Below, piece after piece: positions 47,470 to 56,824 of a DNA stretch of 64,000 bases. Origin of the DNA: CAVQCJ01 sp963849365 (GTDB lineage Bacteria > Actinomycetota > Actinomycetes > Prado026); contig CAWKHA010000004.1 of the NCBI GenBank assembly GCA_963849365.1, forward strand, positions 1,116,001 to 1,180,000, read 5' to 3'. The first letter of the stretch is position 1, and each line of letters opens with the position of its first letter. Position numbers and translations under genes: made by a program. The notes beneath the pieces are model-generated. The model did not search any database and was not told the origin of the DNA. It saw only the letters and a program-made list of their open reading frames with translations.

Positions 47470-49908
47470 ATGCCGAAACTCTCAAGCCCCTCTGTCCACA
47501 GGCCGACACACCCCCCAGGGGACGAGGTGCCTTGGGAGGGGCTGGTCCAGGTGAGCGTTGCGGTGGTGGTGCCCGCTTCCGCGCGCGCCCCGAAGTCGAC
47601 GGGCCGGCGCAGGTGGCGGCCCCGTCACGTGGCCTTCTACATCGTCCTCGCCCTCGTCTACGGCGTGTTCGTCGTCTCGACCATCCCGGGCGTGCGCCCC
47701 GAGCCCGGCTACAACCTGCTGCTGGACGGCTTCCTGAACAACCTCGCGTACGAGCTCAGCGCGGTGCTGTGCCTGCTGCGGGCCAGGGACGCCCGCACCT
47801 ACCGCGCGGCTTGGTTCGTCCTCGGCGTGGGCCTGACGCTGTACGGGCTCGGCAACATCTACTGGACGATCTTCATCCGGCCGCTGGACCCGCAGCCGTT
47901 CCCGACCGTCGCAGACGCCCTGTGGCTGTCCTTCTACCCGATCGCCTTCGCCGCGCTGCTGCTGATCGTGCGCGAGATGGCCGTGGAGCGCGTCCCGTTG
48001 AGCCTGTGGCTGGACGGCATCGTCGGCGGCCTCGCCGTGGCAGCCGTCACCGCCGCCTTCGTCGGCCCGGTGCTGGCGGTCACCGGTGGCAGCTCGGCCG
48101 CGGTGCTGACGACGCTGGCGTACCCGCTCGCAGACGTGCTGCTGATGTTGATCGTCACCGCGCTGCTGGCGCTGTTCCACTGGCGGCCGCCGCTCGGGCT
48201 GTGGTTCCTGGTCGGCGGCCTCGCCGTGTTCGCGGTCGCGGACGTCTGGTACGTGTCCGCGGCGGCCAACGGCACCTACCAGCCCGGTGGGCTGAACGAC
48301 GCGATCTGGGTGCTGGCGACGCTGCTGATGGGTTTCGCCCCAGGCTGGTCCAAGCAGGCCGTCGGCACGGCACTGCCGGCGTGGGTACTGCTGGGCATCC
48401 CGGTCCTGGCGACGCTGTGCGCGGTGAGCCTGCTCGTCTACTCGAACTCCAAGGACGTGCACCCGATCGCGATCTCGCTGGCCGCGGCCACTGTCATCGC
48501 CTCGCTCGGCCGCATGATCGTCAGCTTCCGCGAGGTCACCACCCTCGCGCACAGCCACCAGCTGGCCCTCACCGACGAGCTGACCGGGCTGGGCAACCGC
48601 AGGGCGTTCTACGAGCAGGTGCAGGTCAGGATGGCCGCGCTGCCCGACGACCTGCCGTCCGCCCTGCTGCTGCTCGACCTGGACCGCTTCAAGGAGGTCA
48701 ACGACTCCCTCGGGCACCATGCGGGCGATGACCTGCTCTGCGACGTGGCCGAGCGGCTCCTGGGCACGCTGCAGCGCGAGGGGGACCTGCTGGCCCGCCT
48801 GGGCGGCGACGAGTTCGCCATCTTCATCCAGGACGTCGACAGCGTCGGTGCCGAGTCGGTGGCGGCCCGCGTCAAAGAGACGCTCGCGCCGCCGTTCAAC
48901 GTCGACGGCGTGACCGTACGGATCGAGGCGAGCATCGGCATCGCGCTCATGCCCGACCACGGGCGCGAGGTCTCCACGCTGCTGCGGCAGGCCGACGTCG
49001 CCATGTACCAGGCCAAGGACACCCGGGCCGGCTACGCCGTGTACAGCCTGGCCGCGGACGAGAGCGGCCAGGAGCGGCTCCGTACGCTGGAGGAGCTGCG
49101 CGACGCCATCTACGGCGGCCAGCTCGTCGTCCACTACCAGCCGAAGGTGGACTCGCGGACCTGCGTGGTGAACGGCGTCGAGGCGCTGGTGCGCTGGCAG
49201 CACCCGACCCGGGGGCTGCTGTACCCCATCTCGTTCCTGCAGCTCGCCGAGGACACCGGGCTCATGCGCGACCTGACCACGGTGGTGCTCGAGCAGTCGC
49301 TGGACCAGGTGCGGCACTGGCGGGCCACCGGCCGGATGCTCAGCGTGGCGGTCAACCTGTCGGCGTCCTCGCTCGTCGACCTCGAGCTGCCGGACCGGGT
49401 ACGGCTGCTGCTGCTCAACCGCGGCCTGCCCGCCTCGGCGCTCGAGCTGGAGATCACCGAGGACTTCCTGATGGGCGACCGCGAGCGGGCCCGGGAGATC
49501 CTCACCCAGCTGCGCGGCCTTGGGATCCGGGTCGCCGTGGACGACTTCGGCACGGGTTACTCCTCGCTGGCCTACCTGCGCGAGCTGCCCATCGACGAGC
49601 TCAAGCTGGACCGCTCGTTCGTGTCGCCTATGGCCGACGACCCCAAGGCCGCGGCGATCGTCACCTCGACGATCGGGCTCGCACACTCGCTCGGGATGAC
49701 CCTGGTGGCCGAAGGCGTCGAGGACGAGGCGACTGCCGGCCACCTGGCCGAGTCCGGTTGCGACGAGTCGCAGGGCTTCTTCTTCTCCCGCCCGGTCACC
49801 GCGCCGGCGCTCGAGGAGTGGCTGGACGCGCGCGGCCAGTCGCCCGCTCCGGTCCGCGCCGACAGTGCGGCGCAGACCGCGTCCGTCGGCCCTGAAGGCA
49901 CGCGGTGA
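47470..49908 (+). CDS. Membrane GGDEF-EAL cyclic-di-GMP enzyme
   Basis: An 812-residue protein with about ten membrane helices in the first 330 residues, then a diguanylate cyclase domain and a phosphodiesterase domain. GGDEF (48802-48816) is intact, and RxxD five residues before it (REGD) forms an allosteric I-site. EAL (49180-49188) is intact, followed by NLSASSL, DDFGTGYSS and KLDRSFV metal and general-base motifs. Both activities are therefore possible. ATG 47470 is the first start; a GTG at 47551 would trim the polar N-terminus. Its stop overlaps the next gene. Confidence 0.92.
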   Translation: MPKLSSPSVHRPTHPPGDEVPWEGLVQVSVAVVVPASARAPKSTGRRRWRPRHVAFYIVLALVYGVFVVSTIPGVRPEPGYNLLLDGFLNNLAYELSAVLCLLRARDARTYRAAWFVLGVGLTLYGLGNIYWTIFIRPLDPQPFPTVADALWLSFYPIAFAALLLIVREMAVERVPLSLWLDGIVGGLAVAAVTAAFVGPVLAVTGGSSAAVLTTLAYPLADVLLMLIVTALLALFHWRPPLGLWFLVGGLAVFAVADVWYVSAAANGTYQPGGLNDAIWVLATLLMGFAPGWSKQAVGTALPAWVLLGIPVLATLCAVSLLVYSNSKDVHPIAISLAAATVIASLGRMIVSFREVTTLAHSHQLALTDELTGLGNRRAFYEQVQVRMAALPDDLPSALLLLDLDRFKEVNDSLGHHAGDDLLCDVAERLLGTLQREGDLLARLGGDEFAIFIQDVDSVGAESVAARVKETLAPPFNVDGVTVRIEASIGIALMPDHGREVSTLLRQADVAMYQAKDTRAGYAVYSLAADESGQERLRTLEELRDAIYGGQLVVHYQPKVDSRTCVVNGVEALVRWQHPTRGLLYPISFLQLAEDTGLMRDLTTVVLEQSLDQVRHWRATGRMLSVAVNLSASSLVDLELPDRVRLLLLNRGLPASALELEITEDFLMGDRERAREILTQLRGLGIRVAVDDFGTGYSSLAYLRELPIDELKLDRSFVSPMADDPKAAAIVTSTIGLAHSLGMTLVAEGVEDEATAGHLAESGCDESQGFFFSRPVTAPALEEWLDARGQSPAPVRADSAAQTASVGPEGTR

Positions 49909-50969
49909 CCCTGCTCGGTCCCCGGCCGGGCGCGTCGGGGGCCGCGGCTGCCGCGCGCACCGTCGAGGCTGCCCCGTCCACCAGTGAGGTCGTCCGAGGG
50001 TTCGACCGCCTGCAGGCGCTGGCGGTGGAGCTCGACGAGCTCGGGGCCGCATGTGGCGCGCCGATGACCGCCCGCCCGGCCTGGGTCTTCGCCACGCTGA
50101 GCATGGAGCCCGAGCGCGAGCCCTGGGGGGTCCTGGTTCGTGACGCCGGCGGCTGGCTGGTCGCCGGGGCACTCCTGGTCGACACCAGCGGGCCAGGCCC
50201 CGACCTGGTCCGGCTGGCGGGCAGCGGTTCCGGCCACCGCGGCGCGCTGCTGGCCGAGAGCCTCCCGGCCGCCGACCGCCTCGGCCGGGCACTCGCCGAG
50301 TCTCTGGTCACCCGCACCCGTAGCTTCCGGCTGTCGCTGGGTCCACTGGACGCCGGCAGCCCGGCGGTCGAGGCGCTCACCCGCGCGCTGCCCGGTTCGG
50401 TCGCGGCCACGGTCGACCCCATCCCTGTCGTCCGCCGCGGGTCGTCGCGCGTCGCCGCGGACTACCTCAGCGAGGGGCTCCGGCGCACCCTGCGCAAGTC
50501 CACCAACCGGCTGGCCAAGGACGGCCACGCGCTGTCCATCGCGTTCACCCGCGACCGGACCCGGATCGCCCGCGTGCTGCCGGTGCTCGAGGAGGTGCAC
50601 CGCGACCGCGACCACGCGCGCGGGCGCGACAGCGACCTCGACGACAGCGGCGCGCGATTGCTGTGGCACGCGCGGATGCGCGCACTCGCCGACAGCGGCT
50701 GCCTGGAGCTGGCCATGGCGCAGATCGATGGGCACATCGCCGCGTACGTGCTGGCGATCCTCGACCAGCCGATCTACCGGGTCGTCGAAGGGCACCTGGT
50801 GACCCGCTGGTCGCGGTACGCACCGGGTCGCGTGCTGGAGGCGGCGGTGCTGCAGCGGATGCTCGACGACGGCGCGTTCGACACGTTCGACTGGATGACG
50901 TCGGTCGCGTCGGACACGCTGCTGGCGACGAACGACCACGACGCGGTGGTCGTCGTCCGCACGGGCTGA
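49905..50969 (+). CDS. GNAT-fold (FemAB/CelD-like) acyltransferase family protein
   Basis: A 354-residue cytosolic protein of the GNAT superfamily type seen in FemAB/CelD proteins. The central region SEGLRRTLRKSTNRLAKDG and C-terminal AYVLAILDQPIYRVVEGHLVTRW, where the enzyme's acyl-CoA fold ends, support this. It may move an amino-acid or acyl group to a wall precursor or lipid; the substrate is unknown. The GTG overlaps the GGDEF-EAL stop (GTGA), so the two are co-translated, hinting at a c-di-GMP-controlled step. The product ends before the tRNA-Pro gene. Confidence 0.75.
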   Translation: MTLLGPRPGASGAAAAARTVEAAPSTSEVVRGFDRLQALAVELDELGAACGAPMTARPAWVFATLSMEPEREPWGVLVRDAGGWLVAGALLVDTSGPGPDLVRLAGSGSGHRGALLAESLPAADRLGRALAESLVTRTRSFRLSLGPLDAGSPAVEALTRALPGSVAATVDPIPVVRRGSSRVAADYLSEGLRRTLRKSTNRLAKDGHALSIAFTRDRTRIARVLPVLEEVHRDRDHARGRDSDLDDSGARLLWHARMRALADSGCLELAMAQIDGHIAAYVLAILDQPIYRVVEGHLVTRWSRYAPGRVLEAAVLQRMLDDGAFDTFDWMTSVASDTLLATNDHDAVVVVRTG

Positions 50970-51009
50970 CGGTCACCGCTCAACCGGACCGCGTCGATCT
51001 CGAGCTGAG

Positions 51010-51084
<75 letters not shown>

Positions 51085-51159
51085 AGTGCCCCGGAAGGAT
51101 AGCCGAGCCGCCGCACCCCTGCCCAACCGGTTCGCGCCCGGGCCGGGACCGCCCCGCGA

Positions 51160-52050
51160 TCAGTCCGCGGCGACCAGGGTCAGCAGCGTCGCCTCGGGCG
51201 GGCACGCGAACCGGACCGGGGCATAGGAGGAGGTCCCCAGACCGGCCGAGACGTGCAGCAGGGTGCCGTCGGTGTGCCGGGACAGCCCGCGGGCCCGCCG
51301 CGGGCTCAGGTCGCAGTTGGTGACCAGCGCTCCGTAGAACGGCACCCGCAGCTGGCCGCCGTGGGTGTGCCCGGCCAGGACGAGCGGGAAGCCGTCCGCG
51401 GCCATCCGGTTCACGACCCGGTGGTACGGGGCGTGCACGACCCCCAGTGTGAGGTCGGCGCCCGGCGTGGGCGGACCGGCCACGTCGTCGTAGCGGTCGC
51501 GGCGTACGTGCGGGTCGTCGACGCCGACCAGCTCGACCTCCCGGTTGCCGACTTTCACCGTGGCCCTGGTGTTGGTGAGGTCGGCCCAGCCCGCGTCCCG
51601 CATCGCGTCGCGCAGGTCGTGCCACGGCAGCGGCCGGCCGGTCGCGCGCCGCCCGTCGTCGGGCCGCAGGTAGTGCACCGGGTTCTTGGGCACCGGGCCG
51701 TAGAAGTCGTTGGAGCCGAAGACGAACGCGCCCGGCCGTTCGAGCAGCGGGTCCAGCGCCCGCAGGACGGCCGGCACCGCGTCGACGTGCCCCAGGTTGT
51801 CGCCGGTGTCGATCACCAGGTCGGGTTCGAGGTCGGCGAGGTCGCGCACCCAGTCCTGCTTGCGGCGCTGCCCGGGGGTCATGTGCAGGTCCGTGACCTG
51901 AAGGACGCGCAGCGGCGGCTGCCCTGGGGCGAGGACCGGAACGGTCACGTGCCGCAGCCGGAACGAACGCACTTCGTAACCCGCCGAGTAGGCGAGCCCG
52001 CCGGCGGCCACGGCAGCAGTGCCGAGCAGGCCGGCGGTCACGGGGTGCAC
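51160..52050 (-). CDS. Membrane-anchored metallophosphoesterase
   Basis: A 296-residue calcineurin-like phosphoesterase with an N-terminal hydrophobic anchor (residues about 5-22). Motifs are TDLHM, DTGDNLG, GSNDFYG, HAPYH and GHTHGGQ, the five metal-ligand blocks. It matches Rv3683-type proteins placed beside ponA2 in mycobacteria, with a wall or phospholipid substrate likely. GTG at 52050 gives the usual N-terminus; upstream residues are not conserved. It is divergent from the YqeY gene. Confidence 0.9.
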   Translation of the reverse strand: MHPVTAGLLGTAAVAAGGLAYSAGYEVRSFRLRHVTVPVLAPGQPPLRVLQVTDLHMTPGQRRKQDWVRDLADLEPDLVIDTGDNLGHVDAVPAVLRALDPLLERPGAFVFGSNDFYGPVPKNPVHYLRPDDGRRATGRPLPWHDLRDAMRDAGWADLTNTRATVKVGNREVELVGVDDPHVRRDRYDDVAGPPTPGADLTLGVVHAPYHRVVNRMAADGFPLVLAGHTHGGQLRVPFYGALVTNCDLSPRRARGLSRHTDGTLLHVSAGLGTSSYAPVRFACPPEATLLTLVAAD

Positions 52051-52097
52051 CGACCCATGGTCGCATGGGGACCTTGCGTGACTGACATGCTTGCGTG

Positions 52098-52577
52098 ATG
52101 ACCGACCGGACGGCGCAACCGCTGAAGGCACGTCTGCACGCCGACCTCACGGGGTCGATGCGGGCCCGGGACGCGGTGCGCACCGCGACGCTGCGGATGG
52201 CGCTGACCGCGGTGACGAACGAAGAGGTCTCCGGCGACGCCGCCCGGGAGCTGAGCGACGACGAGGTCACCGCGGTGCTCGTGCGGGAGGCCAAGAAGCG
52301 CCGCGAGTCGGCCGAGGTGTACGACGGGGCCGGCCGGGCCGAGCTGGCCGACCGGGAGCGCGCCGAGCTGGCCGTCCTGGAGAGCTACCTGCCAACGGCC
52401 ATGGGCGACGAGGAGCTGGCCGCGATCGTCGCGGAGGCGGTCGACCAGGCGCGGGCGGGCGGCGCCGAGGGTCCGCGGGCGATGGGTGCCGTGATGTCGA
52501 TCGTCCGCCCGCGTGTCGGGGCTGCGGCCGAGGGCGGTCGGGTAGCCGCCGAAGTCCGCCGCCAGCTCGGCCTCTGA
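52098..52577 (+). CDS. GatB/YqeY domain protein
   Basis: A 159-residue YqeY protein. It has LKARLHADLTGSMRARDAVRTATLRM and the C-terminal VMSIVRPRVGAAAEGGRVAAEVRRQL helices, the domain that binds tRNA in GatB. As a lone protein its job is not clear, and it lacks a kinase core. ATG at 52098 (a GTG one codon upstream is possible). It is convergent with the PBP gene. Confidence 0.92.
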   Translation: MTDRTAQPLKARLHADLTGSMRARDAVRTATLRMALTAVTNEEVSGDAARELSDDEVTAVLVREAKKRRESAEVYDGAGRAELADRERAELAVLESYLPTAMGDEELAAIVAEAVDQARAGGAEGPRAMGAVMSIVRPRVGAAAEGGRVAAEVRRQLGL

Positions 52578-52630
52578 CCGTAGGTTTCGCAGCCGGGGCA
52601 GCAGGACTCGCGGCGCGGGCGGGTGCGCCG

Positions 52631-55024
52631 TCAGGGGAGGGGGCCACCGCCCGGCGGCGACGGTGATGTCGTCGCGGTCGGGCTGGTCGTGGGTGTCGGC
52701 GACGGCGGTGCCGGAGGTGGCTTCCCGCTGCTCACGTAGACAGTGATCGTGGACCCGCTGCCGACGAAGCTGCCGCCCTTCGGGCTCGTGCGCACGACGG
52801 TGCCGGCCGGGAGCGCGGACGCCACCGGCTTGGGGGCCAGCTGCGGGGTGAACCCCGCGTCGGCGAGCGTCTTGAGCGCCTTCGCGGCGGTCATGCCGGT
52901 GACATCCGGGACCTTCGTCGTGAAGCCGCGGATGATGGACTGGTCGACGGGGTTGAACTTCTGCGCAGGCAGGTCCCTGCTCATGAAGTCCATCACCGAC
53001 TTCCACATCGGCCCCGGCAGGTTGTTGCCGAACGCCGGGCTGTAGTGGTGCCCGCCGATCGTCACGCTCTTCATCGACCACTTGGCCGAGCCGGAGCCGG
53101 TCGGGTCGCCCACCCAGGCCGCGGCGGCCAGCTGCGGGGTGAAGCCGCAGAACCACACGTTCACGTGACCGTCGGTGGTTCCCGTCTTGCCCGCGGCGGG
53201 ACGTCCGATCGACTCCTTGGCGCCGGTCCGCCCGCTGTAGGGACCGTCGATGACCCCGGCGAGGAGGGCCGTCACACCGTCGGCGATCTTCGGGTCCAGC
53301 ACCTGCTTGCAGCTGGGCGGCGGCACCTTCAGGGGCTTGTTCCCGTTGCTGATCGTCAGGATCGCCCGCGGGGTGCAGTGCATCCCGTGCGCGGCGAACG
53401 CCGCGTAGGCCTCCGCCATGTGCAGCGGTGCGATCGGGTTCACGCCGAGGGTGAGAGTCGGCACGACGTCCAGCGGCTTGCCGTCCGCCCGCCGGATCCC
53501 CATCGCCGCCGCGATCTGCGCGGGCTTGCACAGGCCGGTCTGCTTCTCGAGCAGCATGAAGAAGGTGTTCACGGACGCCCAGGTCCCGGTCCGCAGGTCG
53601 TAGGTGCCCTGGCCGCCCTCGTCGTTGAACACCTTGACGTGCGGGTCCCCCACGTCGTGGCCCTGGCAGTCGGTGTAGCCGACGGGGACGACGTAGTTGG
53701 GCGCCTTGATCCGGGTGTTGACCGGGATCTTGTCCAGCAGCGCGGCGGCCAGCACGAAGGGCTTGAAGGTCGAACCGGTCTGGAACCCCACGCCGTTGTA
53801 GGAGGTCTGCTGCCCGCTGCGGTCGGCGGGGGTGCGCCGGTCGACGTTGTAGTTGTATGTCGTGTACTTGTTGCCCTTGCCGATGCCCCAGATCCGGTTC
53901 TGTGCCATCACCAGGATGCTGCCCGTGCCGGGCTGTACCACCGAGATCGCGGCGCCGTGCTTGTCGGTGACCGGCACCTTCTTGTCGATCACGCTCTGGG
54001 CGTACGCCTGCGCTCTGGAGTCCAGTGTCGTGCGGATCGTGTAGCCGCGGGACAGGAACGCCGCCCGGTCCGCGGCGGTCTTCCCGAAGAACGGGTCGGA
54101 CTTGATCGTCTTCACGACGTAGTTGCAGAAGTACGCCGCGATCGAGGTCGAGCAGCCGTTGGGCGGGACCTTCGGGTGCAGCGTCTTCGCGATGGGCTGC
54201 GCGGCCGCCTTCGCGTAGTCGTCGTCGGAGATGGCGCCCAGCTGGTCCATCCGCTCCAGCACGACGTTGCGCCGCTTCTGCGACAGCGTCGGGTTGTTGA
54301 GCGGGTCGTACGACACCGGCGACTGCACGATGCCGGCCAGCGTCGCCGCCTGCGGCAGGGTCAGCTGCGAGGCGTGCACCCCGAAGTACCGCTCGGCCGC
54401 CGCCTCCGCGCCGTACGCCCCGTCGCCGAAGTACGCGATGTTGAGGTACCCCTCGAGGATCTTGGCCTTGGACCAGACCTTCTCCAGGCCGAGGGCGAGC
54501 CGCATCTCGCGCAGCTTGCGGGCCGGCGTCCTCGCGGTGGCGGCGGCGCGCTCCTCGTCCGTGGTCGCGGTGAGCACCAGGACGTTCTTCACGTACTGCT
54601 GGGTGAGGGTGGACCCGCCTTGCACCGAGCCGCCCTGCGCGTTGGAGACCAGCGCCCGGGCCAGGCCGCGCAGGTCGACGCCGTTGTGCTCGTAGAACCG
54701 GCTGTCCTCGATCGACACCACGGCCTTCTGGAGCAGCGGGCTGATCTGGGCGATCGGGACGACCTGGCGGTTCTGGGAGTAGATCGTCGCGAGCAGCTTT
54801 CCGTCGGCGGTGTAGATCTTGGTCTGCTGCGGCAGCAGCGGCTGGACCAGGACGCTGGGGAGGTTCTCGAAGTCCTGGCTGGCCGTCTTGGCCATGGCCC
54901 CGGCGCCTGCCACCAGCGGCACGACCAGGCCGGCGACGAGCACCCCGGCGACCACACTGACCCCGACGGCGAGCAGGAACCTCGCCAGTCCCGCGGACAC
55001 GCCGCGGATCCCAGGGGTCGCCAT
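52631..55024 (-). CDS. Bifunctional penicillin-binding protein with PASTA domain
   Basis: A 797-residue class A PBP. It has an N-terminal membrane helix (about 13-35), a glycosyltransferase family 51 domain (SIEDSRFYEHNGVDLRGLARA and QGGSTLTQQYVKN), a transpeptidase with nucleophile Ser in TGSTFKPF, SVN and KTGTTDG motifs, one PASTA domain (VPDVTGMTAAKALKTLADAGF) and a Pro/Thr-rich tail. This matches PonA2 of mycobacteria by layout and by the neighbouring whiB4 and metallophosphoesterase genes. ATG at 55024. It polymerises and cross-links peptidoglycan. Confidence 0.94.
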   Translation of the reverse strand: MATPGIRGVSAGLARFLLAVGVSVVAGVLVAGLVVPLVAGAGAMAKTASQDFENLPSVLVQPLLPQQTKIYTADGKLLATIYSQNRQVVPIAQISPLLQKAVVSIEDSRFYEHNGVDLRGLARALVSNAQGGSVQGGSTLTQQYVKNVLVLTATTDEERAAATARTPARKLREMRLALGLEKVWSKAKILEGYLNIAYFGDGAYGAEAAAERYFGVHASQLTLPQAATLAGIVQSPVSYDPLNNPTLSQKRRNVVLERMDQLGAISDDDYAKAAAQPIAKTLHPKVPPNGCSTSIAAYFCNYVVKTIKSDPFFGKTAADRAAFLSRGYTIRTTLDSRAQAYAQSVIDKKVPVTDKHGAAISVVQPGTGSILVMAQNRIWGIGKGNKYTTYNYNVDRRTPADRSGQQTSYNGVGFQTGSTFKPFVLAAALLDKIPVNTRIKAPNYVVPVGYTDCQGHDVGDPHVKVFNDEGGQGTYDLRTGTWASVNTFFMLLEKQTGLCKPAQIAAAMGIRRADGKPLDVVPTLTLGVNPIAPLHMAEAYAAFAAHGMHCTPRAILTISNGNKPLKVPPPSCKQVLDPKIADGVTALLAGVIDGPYSGRTGAKESIGRPAAGKTGTTDGHVNVWFCGFTPQLAAAAWVGDPTGSGSAKWSMKSVTIGGHHYSPAFGNNLPGPMWKSVMDFMSRDLPAQKFNPVDQSIIRGFTTKVPDVTGMTAAKALKTLADAGFTPQLAPKPVASALPAGTVVRTSPKGGSFVGSGSTITVYVSSGKPPPAPPSPTPTTSPTATTSPSPPGGGPLP

Positions 55025-55238
55025 GGCACAACAGAGTACGGGGCCCGACGCGCCGGGCCGCGGGACCTGCAGCCCGGCGGGCAGGTCGGCGGCTAGGCTG
55101 GCGCCCGAGCCGGTCCGCGCCCTCGAGCGCGAACCTGGGAGTGCTCTCGCCCCAAATGTCCATAGTCCATCCGGACCACTTCGGTTTGGACCATTCGGGC
55201 CTGTCGTACCAGAGGTCTGCTTCCGTACCTTCCGGCAC
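55025..55238. promoter_or_regulatory. Divergent promoter region between PBP and WblA/WhiB4 genes
   Basis: This 214-base gap serves two divergent genes. It is locally less GC-rich at 55152-55200 and carries repeated half-sites: GTCC-ATCC-GGAC at 55166-55177 and GGACCA at 55172 and 55187. A dimeric regulator might bind. No clear promoter boxes are visible. Confidence 0.4.
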
Positions 55239-55541
55239 ATGGGTTGGAAGAACGCATGGGCGACCCGGGCCGCTTGCCGGGGGACGGACCCGGACACGCT
55301 GTTCGTCCAGGGAGCCGCCCAGAACCGCGCGAAGGCCGTCTGCGTGGGCTGCCCGGTCCGGACGGAGTGCCTCGCGGACGCCCTCGACAACCACATCGAG
55401 TTCGGGGTTTGGGGCGGGATGACCGAGCGTGAGCGCCGGGCCCTGCTGCGGCGCCGGCCCAACGTGACCTCGTGGCGGCGGCTGCTCGAGACGGCGCGGA
55501 CCGACTACGAGCACGCACTGGACGTCTCCGTCGCCGGCTGA
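55239..55541 (+). CDS. wblA: WhiB-family iron-sulfur regulator, WblA/WhiB4 type
   Basis: A 100-residue WhiB-like protein. Four Cys (13, 35, 38, 44) in the pattern C-x21-C-x2-C-x5-C bind a redox-sensitive cluster, followed by GVWGGMTERERR. The C-terminal tail is basic (RRRPNVTSWRR). The neighbourhood (PonA2-type PBP, ArsA-type ATPases) is that of WhiB4 in mycobacteria and WblA in Streptomyces, where it controls oxidative stress or differentiation genes. ATG at 55239; the frame upstream contains no family similarity. Confidence 0.92.
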   Translation: MGWKNAWATRAACRGTDPDTLFVQGAAQNRAKAVCVGCPVRTECLADALDNHIEFGVWGGMTERERRALLRRRPNVTSWRRLLETARTDYEHALDVSVAG

Positions 55542-55609
55542 TCCGACCGACCCTCGCGCTCTCTTCGCGGGGAGTGGGGCGCGGGGCAGTGGCGGGCAAC
55601 CCCCTCTGG

Positions 55610-56824
55610 CTACCTGCAGGCCAGGGATCGGCCGACCGCGCGCAGGCCGTCCAGATCGTGCACGTCCGAGGGGAGCGCGTCGGCCTGCGCGAGCGCGACA
55701 TGGGGGAACGCGCTCGTGAAGCCGCGCATCAGGTGCTGCTCGCGGGTGATCTGCTGCATCCGCTCGGCATGCACCCGCAGCAGCCCGGCCGTCAGCGGGT
55801 GCCCGCCCAGCTCGTCCAGCTGCTCCGCGGCGCCCAGGCTGCGGTCCGCGGACAGGGTGTCCGCCCCGCTGCGGTGCACGCGGTTGACCACCAGACCGGC
55901 CAGCGGCATCCCGTCCTCGGCCAGCCGCTCCACGAAGTACGCGGCCTCGCGCAGCGCGTCCGGCTCCGGCGCGGCCACCACGAGGAAGGCGGTCCCGGGA
56001 GCCTGCAGCAGCGCGTAGGTCTGCTCGGCCCGCTGCCGGAAGCCGCCGAACGTGCTGTCCAGAGCGGCCACGAACTGCTGCAGGTCGGTCAGCAGGCCCG
56101 CCCCGAGGATCTTGGACAGCACGCCGGTGAAGGCTCCGATCCCGAGCGACACCACCCGCAGGTACGCCTTCGAGCCCACCCGCGCCGGCGCGAGCAGCAG
56201 CCGGACGAACCGCCCGTCGAGGAACGATCCGAGCCGCTTCGGCGCGTCCAGGAAGTCCAGCGCCGACCGCGACGGCGGGGTGTCCACGATGACGAGGTCC
56301 CAGGGCTGCGGCGTGCCGTCCGCGGTGCGCGGCTGGTGCAGCTGCCCCAGCTTCTCCATCGCCATGTACTCCTGCGTGCCGGCGAACGAGGACGACAGCG
56401 ACTGGTAGAAGGGGTTCTCCAGGATGGCCCGGGCCTTGGCCGGGTCCGCGTGCTGTTCGACCACCTCGTCGAACGTGCGCTTCATGTCCAGCATCATCGC
56501 GAAGAGCCGTCCGCCCGAGCCGGCCCCGACCCCGGGAACCAGCCGGGGGGTGTTGTCCAGGTGGGACAGCCCCATCGACTGCGCCAGCCGGCGGGCCGGG
56601 TCGATCGTGAGCACGCAGACGGTGCGACCCTGCTCGGCGGCGCGCAGCGCGAGCGCGGCCGCGGTGGTGGTCTTGCCCACCCCGCCCGAGCCGCAGCAGA
56701 TCACGATCCGCGTCGCGGGGTCGCCGATCACGGCGTCGACATCGAGCACGGGGCTCACGGCCGCGCCGGTCGTGGCGCTGGCTGAGGCGCGGTCCTTGGC
56801 CGCGGGCCGCCGGGTCCCGGCCAT
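55610..56824 (-). CDS. ArsA/GET3-type ATPase (second of a pair)
   Basis: A 404-residue deviant-Walker ATPase with IVICCGSGGVGKTTTAAALAL, the switch I stretch VLTIDPARRLAQS, and switch II VIVDTPPSRSALDFL. It pairs with the upstream homologue, which its ATG overlaps, as Rv3679/Rv3680 do. In mycobacteria the two form an anion/oxidative-stress ATPase complex. No arsenite-binding Cys set is visible. It ends 68 bases short of wblA. Confidence 0.9.
   Translation of the reverse strand: MAGTRRPAAKDRASASATTGAAVSPVLDVDAVIGDPATRIVICCGSGGVGKTTTAAALALRAAEQGRTVCVLTIDPARRLAQSMGLSHLDNTPRLVPGVGAGSGGRLFAMMLDMKRTFDEVVEQHADPAKARAILENPFYQSLSSSFAGTQEYMAMEKLGQLHQPRTADGTPQPWDLVIVDTPPSRSALDFLDAPKRLGSFLDGRFVRLLLAPARVGSKAYLRVVSLGIGAFTGVLSKILGAGLLTDLQQFVAALDSTFGGFRQRAEQTYALLQAPGTAFLVVAAPEPDALREAAYFVERLAEDGMPLAGLVVNRVHRSGADTLSADRSLGAAEQLDELGGHPLTAGLLRVHAERMQQITREQHLMRGFTSAFPHVALAQADALPSDVHDLDGLRAVGRSLACR

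Noticed and set aside
52038..55514. A 1158-codon frame on the minus strand over the PBP and metallophosphoesterase genes.
   Set aside because: It is an Arg/Gly-rich shadow of the PBP frame with no recognisable domain.
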